64,000 bases of DNA from Pseudobdellovibrionaceae bacterium (GCA_947444305.1 CANEZP010000009.1:62001-126000), one strand, 5' to 3'. Shown: positions 52,400 through 62,248, counted from the first letter of the stretch. Made by a program: numbers and translations. The notes: generated by a model from the letters alone, not told the origin.

Positions 52400-53665
52400 G
52401 TGTACCCCATAGAATTGGTGAGGACTTTGAAGAGCTCAAGAACCGCGGAAAGATTCGCCCAAGCGCTGACCATCGCGTCGTTCATTACTCTTTGCTGGGT
52501 CGCCAATCGCGCGTTGCAGGCCCGGGTCAGCTGCGTGAATTCATCGTTCATAAGCTTCGTCCAAATCAACGGCGAACGGGTATCGAACTGCCGTTACGAG
52601 AGCCGTCTTTCACCACGAGATTTACTATCGCCACTCGCTAAACAGAATCAAGAGATCATCCGGTCGTTGGAAGTGTTGGAACCACTCGCGCAGTTGCTTC
52701 AAGGCAAGCGGCAGGGTTTAGCGATCGACGTAGTCTCGCGTGAACCGGATTTGTTTGAGCTCGGCAAAGGTTACGTTCGGCTCGGTCAAAACTGGCTAAA
52801 AAATCCGCTGCAGTTGCGTCGCGCTCTGATCATGGGCGTTCTCCGAAATGAGTTTCCGCAAACGTACACGAACCAATTTCAGCTTGAAACGTTAACCGAT
52901 TTTTTATTGTTGTCGGTGTACGGGCAAGATGAGTGGACCGGCGACGACGGCAAAGTTTATTCGCTCGAACGCGACATGCGTTTTCCGACGACCGCACCTT
53001 CTTTCGAACAATACTGCCAATCGCCGTTTCGCTCATTGTCCCACCGGTCGGTTTGTAAACTGGACGGTGATAGTTCAGACATTGAGCAAGTGAACGTCTG
53101 GGGCTTTCGGCCGCTGCTGGCGGTTTCGTTGTGGCGGGTTTTCTCAAAGCTCTCGTTAGGCGAGAAAGTGCACGCCATGTCGGTCGTACGTTCGGGGCGA
53201 GCGTTGCCGGTTGTGCACGGGCTTAACGATATCTCAACCGAGAGTTTGGTCCGTTGGTTTGAAACGACTTTGGGTGAACATCTCGCGGTCCTCATCCCGA
53301 AGAAGACGGAAAAAAATGAGTACGCGGTCAAACGCACGCTCAAAGAATTGGAAGTTGAATCACCCACGCACTGGGAGCTGACGATCGACCTCACTTCTAC
53401 CCCGGTGTGGCGTGAGATCCTCGAACAGATGCGCGAACGCGCTCAATACCGTCGCAACGAGCGGGTGCTGATTTTTACGCCCGAAGGCGCGAAGGCTTTA
53501 CCTTCGGGTTTGCCGGTCGCGTGGGCGACCGATGATATCAGCTCGCAAAAGCATGTGCTGATCGCGTGTGACTGGCCCGCGCCCGAAGAGGCGGTGCACG
53601 TGCGTGCGCGACATATGTTCGCCCAGCAGTCCTGCGCGAAATTAACCCGTCCTTTTTGGGATTGA
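52400..53665 (+). CDS. Hypothetical protein with one membrane segment
   Basis: A 421-residue protein. A short charged N-terminus leads into a hydrophobic segment (residues about 20-38, ALTIASFITLCWVANRAL), so the body is likely outside the cytoplasm. It has five or more cysteines (SCVNSS, SNCRY, QYCQS, SVCKL, SCAKL). The later half has alternating alpha/beta text (LIPKKTEKNEYAVKRTL, WELTIDLTS, RVLIFTPEG). Family unknown. GTG at 52400 is uncertain; GTG 52418 is possible. Confidence 0.65.
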   Translation: MYPIELVRTLKSSRTAERFAQALTIASFITLCWVANRALQARVSCVNSSFISFVQINGERVSNCRYESRLSPRDLLSPLAKQNQEIIRSLEVLEPLAQLLQGKRQGLAIDVVSREPDLFELGKGYVRLGQNWLKNPLQLRRALIMGVLRNEFPQTYTNQFQLETLTDFLLLSVYGQDEWTGDDGKVYSLERDMRFPTTAPSFEQYCQSPFRSLSHRSVCKLDGDSSDIEQVNVWGFRPLLAVSLWRVFSKLSLGEKVHAMSVVRSGRALPVVHGLNDISTESLVRWFETTLGEHLAVLIPKKTEKNEYAVKRTLKELEVESPTHWELTIDLTSTPVWREILEQMRERAQYRRNERVLIFTPEGAKALPSGLPVAWATDDISSQKHVLIACDWPAPEEAVHVRARHMFAQQSCAKLTRPFWD

Positions 53666-53700
53666 TTGCGCCCGCCGTCGCTTCGGCATAGAGTCGGCGC

Positions 53701-54282
53701 ATGGAAAATAAAAATGGTTCGCGGATCGGGAATTTTTTGAAAAGCGCTTTGGTACTTACGGGCGCACGCCAAGCCGCCGCGGCCGAAGACCTGCCCAGCT
53801 TTTTCACGCTAAAGGCGGCAAAACCAAACGGTGCTGAACAAAACTTTGCGGATTTCCAAGGTAAAGTGGTCCTTGCCGTGAACGTCGCATCCCAATGTGG
53901 TTTCACGAATCAATACCGGGATCTCGAAGCGCTCCACCAAAAATATAAAGATCAAGGACTCGTTGTCTTAGGCTTTCCGAGCAACGACTTCGGCGGGCAA
54001 GAGCCCGGCTCCGACGATGAGATTCAAAAGTTCTGCAGTTTGAACTTCGGCGTAACCTTTCCGGTTTTTAAAAAAGGCCCGGTGAAGGGCGAGCAGATCC
54101 AACCGGTTTACAAATATCTGACGGTGGATGCCGGCCCCGGGATGGGCGGCGCGGTCTTATGGAATTTCGAAAAATTTCTGATCGACCGAAAAGGACGCTT
54201 GGTTAATCGCTTCCGGTCGGTGACCAATCCCTCAAGTAAAAAGTTTGAAGCCGAAATCCAAAAACTTCTAGCCGCGAAATAA
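53701..54282 (+). CDS. Glutathione peroxidase (Cys-type)
   Basis: A 193-residue thiol peroxidase. An N-terminal hydrophobic part (residues about 10-26) may direct export. The active-site Cys is in NVASQCGFT; FPSNDFGGQEPGSDDEI supplies the Gln, and WNFEKFLIDRKG supplies the Trp. It would reduce peroxides or lipid hydroperoxides with thioredoxin or glutathione. No clear ribosome site before ATG 53701. Confidence 0.93.
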   Translation: MENKNGSRIGNFLKSALVLTGARQAAAAEDLPSFFTLKAAKPNGAEQNFADFQGKVVLAVNVASQCGFTNQYRDLEALHQKYKDQGLVVLGFPSNDFGGQEPGSDDEIQKFCSLNFGVTFPVFKKGPVKGEQIQPVYKYLTVDAGPGMGGAVLWNFEKFLIDRKGRLVNRFRSVTNPSSKKFEAEIQKLLAAK

Positions 54283-55023
54283 TCAAACCCGCGCGTATAA
54301 GAAGAGTCGCTTAAAGGTGTATAGGTAAGCCCCGTCGCCGACGCGGTCGACGAATTCGCCGGCGTAGTCGCGCAAGAATTCACTATAACGTGCGGGCTCC
54401 ATCTGCTTTTCGAATTGGGTAAGGTAACTCCCTTTGACCCATTCGACCACTTGCGAACTGGAACTCATCGGGTGCGCGTACAGCTTGGTAAAGATATTCA
54501 TTTCGGTGACGCCGCAATCGACCAACAATTGTGCGTAATCCTCCATCGGGAGAACGGGCGCGGGCCTCGGCCGCAGGCCGTAACGTTGCGCGAGCTCGTT
54601 GGCCAGCGCGTGCGAAGTATGCTCAAAGTTGGCGGGCATCTGAATCGCCAATTGCCCGCCGGGGCGAAGCCAGCCCAGGATTTTCGGGAACAAGTGGCGA
54701 TGGCCATCGGTCCATTGAAGCGCGGCGTTTGAAAATACGATGTCGAAGGGTTTGTCGGGCGAAAACTTCTCGGCCGTGATGTTACGAAATTCGAGGTGCG
54801 AAGCCGGTGCCGTGTTCGCCAGCATTTTAGCCGAGGAATCGATGCCGAGCGTATACGGCAGTTGTTCGCGTAAGTGCAACTCGCGAGTGAGTTCACCGGT
54901 TCCGCAGCCGACGTCAAGCAATCGGCCCGCTCCGGTAAACTCAATCAAACGGGTTAAGTCCCAAAAAGGTTGCGATCGTTCCGCTTTGAAGTGGTCGTAC
55001 TGAGCGGGATTCCATGCGTCCAT
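54283..55023 (-). CDS. Trans-aconitate methyltransferase-like (Tam family)
   Basis: A 246-residue class I SAM methyltransferase. MDAWNPAQYDHFKAERSQPF at the start is typical for Tam. Motif I is LLDVGCGTGELTREL, motif II GIDSSAKML, then FSNAALQW and LRPGGQLAIQMP. Tam methylates trans-aconitate, an inhibitor of aconitase. Substrate is by homology. It ends directly against the peroxidase gene stop. Confidence 0.85.
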   Translation of the reverse strand: MDAWNPAQYDHFKAERSQPFWDLTRLIEFTGAGRLLDVGCGTGELTRELHLREQLPYTLGIDSSAKMLANTAPASHLEFRNITAEKFSPDKPFDIVFSNAALQWTDGHRHLFPKILGWLRPGGQLAIQMPANFEHTSHALANELAQRYGLRPRPAPVLPMEDYAQLLVDCGVTEMNIFTKLYAHPMSSSSQVVEWVKGSYLTQFEKQMEPARYSEFLRDYAGEFVDRVGDGAYLYTFKRLFLYARV

Positions 55024-55077
55024 GCTCTATTGTTGTCCTAACTTGCGTCGTCACGCAACTAGTGAGAGCCTTAGGCC

Positions 55078-56838
55078 GTGAACTCCCAAAAAAATATAAA
55101 ATCACAAACTCTTTGGTTCGCGCTTATCATTCTGATCGCGAGCGTAATTTACGGATTCTTGATCACGGCCCAGCCGCTCACCTGGGGTGATGATTCAAAT
55201 ATCTTCAATAATCCCCATTTTCTAAACAACGAGTGGGTCACGTTTTGGAAAGAACCCTACCTAGGCCTCTACATCCCCGTAACCAATCTGGTTTGGGAAT
55301 CGCTTTACCATCTCGGTTCGGCCGAGGCGTGGCCATACCGGATACTCAACCTGCTTTTACATCTTTTAAATTCGGCGATGGTCTTTCTACTTCTGCGCGG
55401 GCTTGCGCGGCGATGGAGCTTTCATCCGGTTACGGTAATGTTCGCGACGGCGCTCTTCGCGCTCCATCCGTTGCAGGTCCACGCGGTCGCGTGGCTTTCG
55501 GGCGGGCGTGATTTGCTGTCGGCTTTTTTTGCGCTCGCGGCGACCGGAGTTTACTTTGGCCGGCGGCAACAACCGGGAGGATCAACGAGTCATTCGCGTT
55601 TTGCCCTCGCGACGGCGCTTTTTTTAACCTCGATGCTCTGTAAGCCGGCGATTGCGGTGCTTCCGCTTATTTTCCTAGGTCTCGAGGCTATCCTTGAGGG
55701 ACGGATCGGCGTGATCCTCGCTTTGCGAATGGGTCTGTGGACGTTCTTCGCCGCGGCCGTGGCGTGGTTGACGAAGATGGCGCAAGGTCCTCTCGCGGAT
55801 ACGGAGCTTTCGTTCGGCAATCGACTACTCGTCGTTTTAGATACCTACAGTTTTTATTTGCAGAAGTTCGTTACCGCATACCCATTAACCGCAAACTACG
55901 CACGCACCCCGGAAGCGGCTTTGGCCGACGGTACCGTTATGGCTTCGGTTTTCATGGCGTTCGCTATTCTTGCGGGTTTTGGTTTCTTATCCTGGCGCAC
56001 GGACCGTCGCTATTTATTGATCCTGCTTTGGTTCGTGGCGTTGCTTCCCGTGAGCGGGCTGTTCTCGTTCGCGTACCAAAATGTTTCGACGGTATCGGAT
56101 CACTACAATTATTTACCGATGGCGTTGCTGGCCGCGCTGACGTTGTTTGTCTTATCGCGCATCGAATGGCAAAAAGCGCCGCGCCCGGTTCCCCACGCGA
56201 TTCTCGGCGTGCTGATCGTGGCGTTATCGTTATTATCTTGGAATCGCGCGCAGGCCTGGACCAGCGACGCCGTTTTCTTCACGGACATGAGCAAGACTTC
56301 GCCCGATTCGTATTCTACCGCGCTCGGGATGTCGATCGTCATGTGCGAAGACGAGCAGCAGTTCGAAGAGGGTATCAAGTGGACCGAAATCGCGCTTAAG
56401 GCAAAGCCACTGGATATATTGGCACTCGCCAACCAAGCTTTTTGTTTTTTGCACGCCAAGAATTACTTCAGGGTGATTGAGCTCGAATATTATCTAGGTC
56501 AACTCGACATCGACACCATCGAGCAAACTCAGCCGACCGCGTACTCGAGTTTGCTTGCGTCGATCGGTACGGCTTACATCGAGCAACAGGAATACGATGA
56601 TGGGTTTCAATTTCTTTGCGAAGCCTACCGGGTTAAGCCTACCGAACCTAATCACGCCGCCAACTTGCAGATCGCCAAAGATTTATTAAAGAGCAAAGGT
56701 ATTGAGCCGACCTGCGAACAAGTCACGCCCGGCGAGGATGAAGACGGCGGGGCGGGTAGCGAACCGATCCAGGACATTTGGCCGCAGTTCGAGCAAGGTC
56801 CCGACGGCGGCCCGGGCGATGAGCCCGAACAAGATTAG
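55078..56838 (+). CDS. TMTC-like GT-C membrane protein with TPR tail
   Basis: A 586-residue protein: about ten hydrophobic spans in the first 380 residues, then TPR-like repeats. The first loop has TWGDDSNI, an acidic pair as at GT-C active sites, and HPLQVHAVAWLSGGRDLLSAFFAL is the TMTC family core (HP..V.AV....GR.DLL). TMTC proteins are O-mannosyltransferases of animals, with bacterial relatives. The C-terminus is acidic and Gly-rich. It may modify exported proteins or lipids. Start GTG 55078. Confidence 0.82.
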   Translation: MNSQKNIKSQTLWFALIILIASVIYGFLITAQPLTWGDDSNIFNNPHFLNNEWVTFWKEPYLGLYIPVTNLVWESLYHLGSAEAWPYRILNLLLHLLNSAMVFLLLRGLARRWSFHPVTVMFATALFALHPLQVHAVAWLSGGRDLLSAFFALAATGVYFGRRQQPGGSTSHSRFALATALFLTSMLCKPAIAVLPLIFLGLEAILEGRIGVILALRMGLWTFFAAAVAWLTKMAQGPLADTELSFGNRLLVVLDTYSFYLQKFVTAYPLTANYARTPEAALADGTVMASVFMAFAILAGFGFLSWRTDRRYLLILLWFVALLPVSGLFSFAYQNVSTVSDHYNYLPMALLAALTLFVLSRIEWQKAPRPVPHAILGVLIVALSLLSWNRAQAWTSDAVFFTDMSKTSPDSYSTALGMSIVMCEDEQQFEEGIKWTEIALKAKPLDILALANQAFCFLHAKNYFRVIELEYYLGQLDIDTIEQTQPTAYSSLLASIGTAYIEQQEYDDGFQFLCEAYRVKPTEPNHAANLQIAKDLLKSKGIEPTCEQVTPGEDEDGGAGSEPIQDIWPQFEQGPDGGPGDEPEQD

Positions 56839-56839
56839 A

Positions 56840-57301
56840 TTATAATCCCCATTTATCCATCAGCGCGCGCACGTTCATCGAAGACTCGCGCGCCCAAGCG
56901 TTCGGATCTTCGCTTTTGTGATCTAGGCTATTGAGCGGTTTATTGATTAACGATTGGGCGGCCGCGATGGCCGTTTCGTCGGTGAGCGGTTCCCATTCTT
57001 CAACGATGGCGTATTGCGCCCGACCGGTATGTTGAGCGCTTAGCCATAAGATCTTTGAATCTTTCTCAACCACGAACTGGAATGTCACGTGCGTTTGATG
57101 GCTCAAATGAACTCGCGCTTCGTAGCTGCGGTAATCTAAGACTTTCATTTGCGTACGTGTCGTCATGCCTTGGTTGTTCGTGACCAAAACGAACAATTGC
57201 TCGTCGTCGTAAATCATCGCGTCGCGCAGCTCGATCTGCGTGCCTATGACGTCACCGCGGACTTTGGTGGAGTCTACGAATAGGGGATTCGACTTCGTCA
57301 T
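56840..57301 (-). CDS. Hypothetical protein coupled to ParA
   Basis: A 153-residue cytoplasmic protein. The first half is beta-rich (GTQIELRDAMIYDDEQLFVLVTN, ARVHLSHQTHVTFQFVVE), the end is helical (DPNAWARESSMNVRALMDKWGL). Not ParB: no ParB/Spo0J motifs. ATG at 57301 overlaps the ParA stop (ATGA) with GGAG eight bases upstream. It may be a partner or cargo link of the ATPase. Confidence 0.65.
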   Translation of the reverse strand: MTKSNPLFVDSTKVRGDVIGTQIELRDAMIYDDEQLFVLVTNNQGMTTRTQMKVLDYRSYEARVHLSHQTHVTFQFVVEKDSKILWLSAQHTGRAQYAIVEEWEPLTDETAIAAAQSLINKPLNSLDHKSEDPNAWARESSMNVRALMDKWGL

Positions 57302-58047
57302 ATCCATAACTCCGAAGCTAAGCTCATGTAGGCCTGCGCCGCCGGCGAGCGGGGCGCGTGGGTGTGAACGGGTTTGTGACAGTGATGCGCTTCTTCAACC
57401 GCGATGTTGTCGGGAATGTAGTTCGAGTAAACGTGCAGGTCGTATTTTTCACGAACCTGGTGAATGACGTCCTTCACGATGCGGCGGTCACGAAAACGCG
57501 TAATGATGACGCCACGAACGCCCACCTTATAACCAAGGCCCACGCGGATATTTTGCAGCGTATTCAAGATCAGCTCGATCCCTTTGAGCGAAAAATACTC
57601 GGGACAGATCGGGATGATGATGTCCTTGGAAGCCATCAAGGCGTTGATCGTCATTAAGCCTAAAGAGGGCGAGCAGTCGATCAGAATCGAATCGTAACGG
57701 TGAGCGATCGGCTCAAGTTTACGTTTCAGAATCTGTTCCCGGCCAAAATGCGCGGCTAACTGCATGTCGACGCCCGAAAGCATAATCTCGGCCGGGATCA
57801 TATCGAAGCCGAAAGTCTCCGACTTTTGGATTACGTCATCGATTTGGGCCTGATTTACGATGACGTCGTAAATTGTTTTTTCAAATTCTTGATCTCCGAA
57901 GACGGCCTTCGTCGCCGACGACTGCGGATCGAGGTCGATCAATAGAATACGTTTACCCTGTTTGGCCCAGCTTGAGGCCACGTTGAGGGAAGTGGTTGTC
58001 TTTGCCACCCCGCCTTTTTGATTGATCACGGAAACGATCGTCGCCAT
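57298..58047 (-). CDS. ParA-family ATPase
   Basis: A 249-residue Walker-type ATPase. VINQKGGVAKTTTSLNVA is the deviant Walker A with both lysines; LLIDLDPQSSAT and SILIDCSPSLGLMTINAL are motifs A' and B. It belongs to the Soj/ParA group, which positions DNA or protein complexes on the nucleoid. AGAGGGG precedes ATG 58047. No ParB or parS is visible; the coupled gene downstream is unrelated to ParB. Confidence 0.92.
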   Translation of the reverse strand: MATIVSVINQKGGVAKTTTSLNVASSWAKQGKRILLIDLDPQSSATKAVFGDQEFEKTIYDVIVNQAQIDDVIQKSETFGFDMIPAEIMLSGVDMQLAAHFGREQILKRKLEPIAHRYDSILIDCSPSLGLMTINALMASKDIIIPICPEYFSLKGIELILNTLQNIRVGLGYKVGVRGVIITRFRDRRIVKDVIHQVREKYDLHVYSNYIPDNIAVEEAHHCHKPVHTHAPRSPAAQAYMSLASELWI

Positions 58048-58264
58048 CGGACCCCTCTCTACGAATACTATTCTCCACATGATAAGTAGGGCCCGGGCTT
58101 TGGTCATCCCGGTCCAGGACTAAGGTCAGGGTTTGCTTAAATCTTGACCACTGTATGCCCGTCTTCGGCACCGTAAACGTACGCGTTTTTAAGTCCGCCA
58201 TAAGTGAGCCTAGGAGCGTTTTGGCGGCATGGGCCCTGCTCTAGCTATATATAAGAGGTAATTT

Positions 58265-58645
58265 ATGGCCCAACGGTTTTTATTTTTAGGTTTAGTCGTC
58301 GCGTTCTCGGCTTTCGCGCACAGTGCGCCCGGTGTCTGGCAACAGCTCGAGCGAGGGACCGTGAACACCAATCGCGGAATCGTAAAGTCCGTCGAACTGC
58401 AAAATTCCGATATTTATTTTGAGATCGAAACCAAAACGGCGTTCGGTGATCCGGTCATTATCAAAGACCGTTTGTGCGGCCTACGCGATGGATCGACCCA
58501 TGATTCCGACGAAGTCCGCGCCGCCTTATTAAAAGCAAAGATTGAAATGCTTCAGGAGTCGCGCACGCAGAAGAAAATGATCGAATTCGGCTCGGGCGGG
58601 ATGTGGTCCTCTTGCGTGAGCTTTTTGCGCTCGATCGATAGCTAA
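58265..58645 (+). CDS. Small exported hypothetical protein
   Basis: A 126-residue protein with a signal peptide (cut near HSA|PG) and an AGAGGT ribosome site. The mature part is beta then alpha (RGIVKSVELQNSDIYFEIETKT, ALLKAKIEMLQE). Two cysteines (RLCGL, SSCVS). Family unknown. Divergent from parA. Confidence 0.68.
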   Translation: MAQRFLFLGLVVAFSAFAHSAPGVWQQLERGTVNTNRGIVKSVELQNSDIYFEIETKTAFGDPVIIKDRLCGLRDGSTHDSDEVRAALLKAKIEMLQESRTQKKMIEFGSGGMWSSCVSFLRSIDS

Positions 58646-58753
58646 GGCGCCGTAAAAGGGCACTGTAAATCTTTCAAAGCGGGTATAGCGGCATACGGCC
58701 GTGGTCCCGCGCTTGCTCATTGAACCGGTTTGGGTTTGTACGTGGAGAAATAT

Positions 58754-60805
58754 ATGTCTTTCAGATTAAGTGCGTTCGTTGCCGTTTTGTCTTTCACCAT
58801 AATGGCGGCGGGCTGTTCAAAAAAATCATCGAAGGGTCCCCGCGCCGCCGGTAAGCCTGCGGCCGTTGCGCCCGCGACCGAGGTTACCGAAGCTCCGAAG
58901 GCTGAGGTCACAGCGGGCGAAGAGATCATCCTCGAAGAAGACATCGCACGTAACGACCGACCCGCTCGCATCAACGAACGCGAACGTCCCGGTATCGACG
59001 ACTCTCGTCGTGCCCCGGCACCCGAAGCCGTTGAAGGCATTGAATCAGGCCTCGGCGAAGGGGAAGCTGATGGTCCCGAAGCGGGTGGGCCAGGCGCCGA
59101 TACTCAAGCCGGACCTAACGGCGAACCTGTTATTGAAGCTCGCCCTGAACCTTCGGAAGCCAACGGCGTGTCCCGCAATTCACAATGCGGAACCGCTTAC
59201 CGCCGCAATACCGAACAGTGGGCGCCCGGTTTGCCGAACGCTCCCTCACCCGTAAAAATCTGCACCGGCGGCACCGTGAAGAAAGCGGAAGAGGGCCAGG
59301 CATTTACTTGTGAAAACAACCCTGATTTAGTTTTCACCGACGCCCGCCAAGACGGTTTGATGGCCCACGCCGTTGAACAAGCGAACCGCGTCCCAAAATT
59401 TATGGATCAAGGCAGCCGCGAACTTGCACGCCGAATCCGTGAGGTAAAGATCGACGCCGGCGCGAGCTCCCGCGAAGTGCGCGCCCAAGTACAGATATTG
59501 GTCGCCGAAAAAGAATACGAGAAATTTGATTTCCGCGGCGTTATGCAAAACGGCGCGGCCGGTATCCGCATGATTCCGCTGAACTCCCCCCGGGGTTTGA
59601 AGTTCAACGCCGTACTCACTTGCGTTGGTATCGATGGATCATGCGACAACGTGATCTTTCGTTTGCAGCAGCTCACCCGCACGGGCAAAGTCGGCCGTAT
59701 CGCTTACATCGTAATCCGCTCGGGCGATGCTCACGTAACGATCTCGGAGCGCGACCGCATCGGCTACCGCACCATCGAAAATAAAGAACATGCGCAGTTC
59801 GCCGAGTTCTTGTCGAACACGACTTACAACACATGCGTTTCGGTTATGCGTGAAGTGGTCAACGGCCAGCGCCAGCTTCCGACCTGCGCTTACCAGCGTA
59901 TGAAAGCCATCTGCGGTAAACGCGCCCAGTTTAAACGCCCCGCCGCCGAAGCATTTGAATTTCGTAGCTGGGCCGTGGCTTACGGCCGCTCGGGTTTTGA
60001 ATTTGAAATGGTAGATCGCGAAACTCCGCGCTTCGTCGTTAAGGGCCCGCTCGTTGCCGGGAACGCAACGCCGATTTGGCCGCGCGCTTTGAACGTGCAC
60101 GGCGCATTCGCTTCTTCCATCGACCGCGCCATCCTCGTCGCTAACGACGGCGGCGGTAACCTGAATTTGCAAATTGATTTTAAAGGCGGCTCGAATGCGC
60201 ACACACGCATCAGCGTAACGACTTTGATCGAAGACGTTCGTAACAACCCGGAAGCGACGATGGCCCGCGCTCGTCAAATGCCCGCGCTCGCTCCCGGCGA
60301 CACCGTGAACGAAGAAGAAATGCGCGATGATGAACGCGAAGAGCGCGGCGAACCCCGTCGTGAAATGGCGCCGCAAGTTCTGCCGCCCGCCATAGCGCCC
60401 GTACCGCGCGCCGCCCGCGCGGCCGCGCCGGCCACTCGTCCGTTACCCCCGCGCCCGGCACCGAAAGCTAAGAACGCTCAAGCCGCGAAGCCGGCCTCGG
60501 CACCGCAGGTGAAAGCCGGCGCGAATCCGCCGGCCGCCGTCGAAAAGCCGTCCCTAAGAAAAGGCACCGCGAGAGCCGCCGCTAAACCCGCCGCCAAAAA
60601 CAATGCCCCGGCAAACACGGAGCCCGGCAAAACTGAGCCCGCGAAGCCCGCCGTTCCCGTTCCAGCACCCGCGACCGGCACCTGGGTTGACGTTCCGAAG
60701 CCCGCGGCAACCCCCGGCGTTCCCGCGCGTGAAAAAGAAGATAATCAAACCGTACAGCCCCGTGACGGTGCACCTCAAACGCCGCCCCCGGATGCAAACG
60801 AATAG
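58754..60805 (+). CDS. Large lipoprotein with Pro/Ala-rich tail
   Basis: A 683-residue lipoprotein: lipobox MAAGC with the Cys near residue 21. Residues about 25-140 are low-complexity and acidic. A folded central region (about 145-515) has six or more cysteines (QCGTAY, KICTGG, LTCVGIDGSCD, TTYNTCVS, PTCAYQ, AICGK). The last 170 residues are Pro/Ala/Lys-rich, like wall-spanning linkers. GGAG precedes ATG 58754. A TIGR02147-type gene follows after 89 bases on the same strand, as with the pair at 27.6-28.6 kb. Confidence 0.8.
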   Translation: MSFRLSAFVAVLSFTIMAAGCSKKSSKGPRAAGKPAAVAPATEVTEAPKAEVTAGEEIILEEDIARNDRPARINERERPGIDDSRRAPAPEAVEGIESGLGEGEADGPEAGGPGADTQAGPNGEPVIEARPEPSEANGVSRNSQCGTAYRRNTEQWAPGLPNAPSPVKICTGGTVKKAEEGQAFTCENNPDLVFTDARQDGLMAHAVEQANRVPKFMDQGSRELARRIREVKIDAGASSREVRAQVQILVAEKEYEKFDFRGVMQNGAAGIRMIPLNSPRGLKFNAVLTCVGIDGSCDNVIFRLQQLTRTGKVGRIAYIVIRSGDAHVTISERDRIGYRTIENKEHAQFAEFLSNTTYNTCVSVMREVVNGQRQLPTCAYQRMKAICGKRAQFKRPAAEAFEFRSWAVAYGRSGFEFEMVDRETPRFVVKGPLVAGNATPIWPRALNVHGAFASSIDRAILVANDGGGNLNLQIDFKGGSNAHTRISVTTLIEDVRNNPEATMARARQMPALAPGDTVNEEEMRDDEREERGEPRREMAPQVLPPAIAPVPRAARAAAPATRPLPPRPAPKAKNAQAAKPASAPQVKAGANPPAAVEKPSLRKGTARAAAKPAAKNNAPANTEPGKTEPAKPAVPVPAPATGTWVDVPKPAATPGVPAREKEDNQTVQPRDGAPQTPPPDANE

Positions 60806-60894
60806 CGTGAATTCCGGCGCTCAGCGCTAGGCCTAACAATCCCGGTTGTTTTTTCCGCACGACGCATGAAAAATGGCGTCAGGGTAAAACAATC

Positions 60895-61806
60895 GTGGAA
60901 ATAAATAAGTCTGACACTCGAACAACTCAAGGACACGCGGTTGTGGAGGCGCCGAAGCTCGGCGCTTACACCGATTACCGCCAGTACCTGCGCGATTTCT
61001 ATGAGCACAAACGTGCGCTGACGAGATCCGCATTACGCCCTTACTCGTACGGCACGTTCGCGGCCGGCGCCGACATCAAATCCCCGAACTATTTAAAGCT
61101 TATTATCGAAGGCCAGCGCAATCTTTCCCGCGAGATGGCCGTGAAGTTCAGCAAAGCGCTCGCGCTCGGTAAAGAGGATCTGGAAGAGTTTCTCGCGCTC
61201 GTGGATTTCACCCAAGCCATTGAACCGTTGGAACGTAATCGTCACCTCAAAACGCTGGCCGACCTTCGCGTGCGCCGGCAGCTCAAAAGCGGTGAGATCA
61301 ATTCCGAAACTTGGGCCAAGGTTCCGTCGTGGGTCACTTGGGTGCTCTACGCGCTGACCGAACAAAAAAATGTCCGTTTCGAACCCGATGCCTTGTTCGA
61401 TATTATGCGCGGTAAGGCGCGGCCCGATGAACTCCGCCGCTGCATGGAGCGCTTGTTCGAGTCGGGAGAGCTCGTTAAAGATCCGGAGACGGGCGCCGTC
61501 TCAAAAGGCCGCGAACTCATGAGCGGTTCCGAGAACGTGCCCGTGGCGCTCGTGCGCAAGCTACAAAGTGAATTAATTTATCTAGGTTTAGAATCATTAT
61601 TCCAAGACCAACCGCAAGACCGTGAATTCGGCGCGCAAACCATGTCGCTCACCGAAGACGAATTCGAGAAACTCAAATTCGAACTGCGTCAGTTCCGTAA
61701 ACGTTGGGCAAAGGACGTCGGCGTGGCAAGAAACTCGGTTAAGGGCGACCGGGTTTTCCAACTCAACATTCAACTCTTCCCCGTTAGCAAACCCGGCAAA
61801 GTCTGA
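60895..61806 (+). CDS. TIGR02147-family protein
   Basis: A 303-residue protein. Residues about 27-105 hold the family's N-terminal HTH-like part: YRQYLRDFYEHKRAL, SPNYLKLIIEGQRNLSREMAVKFSKAL, and a leucine-rich helix EEFLALVDFTQA. A DUF4423 C-terminal domain follows (SWVTWVLYALTEQ, ELRRCMERLFESGEL). The family is found mostly in Bdellovibrio and Fibrobacteres and is thought to regulate transcription. GTG 60895 has a weak ribosome site. It lies 89 bases after the large lipoprotein. Confidence 0.85.
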   Translation: MEINKSDTRTTQGHAVVEAPKLGAYTDYRQYLRDFYEHKRALTRSALRPYSYGTFAAGADIKSPNYLKLIIEGQRNLSREMAVKFSKALALGKEDLEEFLALVDFTQAIEPLERNRHLKTLADLRVRRQLKSGEINSETWAKVPSWVTWVLYALTEQKNVRFEPDALFDIMRGKARPDELRRCMERLFESGELVKDPETGAVSKGRELMSGSENVPVALVRKLQSELIYLGLESLFQDQPQDREFGAQTMSLTEDEFEKLKFELRQFRKRWAKDVGVARNSVKGDRVFQLNIQLFPVSKPGKV

Positions 61807-62248
61807 TTATAGATTTCTAGTTTTCTGTCAGATTTTGAACAAAAAAAAGACCGCTCTCGCGATCATTAACAATTCAGGTTTTGATAGACTCCTCAAAGTC
61901 CCAGCGACGAACTTAGAAGTTCGCACTTCGACTTTCTTAGGGGGGAGGGGGAAAGCGCCCGCCGCTAAGACTCCAAGAAGACAATATCCAACAAACGTAC
62001 AGCTTCAACAGACGTTCCGCGTGTGGATATGTAGCAACTTGTGCTCCAGTGTGCAGAATCCGTCAATGCACTCTAAAATCATTCCTAGGTTGTAATGTAA
62101 ATTTCACAGGCACAATTCTCGGCTTTTCACGCTGAAAATGGGCGCAAAGGTGTATACGCATGTTTAATTCGTCCTCGCCAAATCGAATCCGACAGCTGTT
62201 GCCAAAAAAACTTGGGATTCGAGTTGCAGGGTGTTACCCAAGGTGACG
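61807..62248. other. 442-base gene-free region
   Basis: No supported gene on either strand. It is AT-richer than its surroundings, with an A run near 61842, a short stem CGAACTT / AAGTTCG near 61910 and a G run near 61940. It ends in AAGGTGACG before the RNA methyltransferase. A promoter or small RNA may be here but none can be shown. Confidence 0.35.

Noticed and set aside
41236-58257. Shared GCTATATATAAGA at 41236 and 58245 as a common promoter
   Set aside because: The first copy lies inside the second GH114 gene and the second overlaps the ribosome-site region of its gene; no consistent -35 box.
59639-60376. 245-codon open frame on the minus strand inside the lipoprotein gene
   Set aside because: It is antisense to a well-supported lipoprotein with lipobox and ribosome site; its text is Arg/Ala/His-rich shadow sequence with no start signal.
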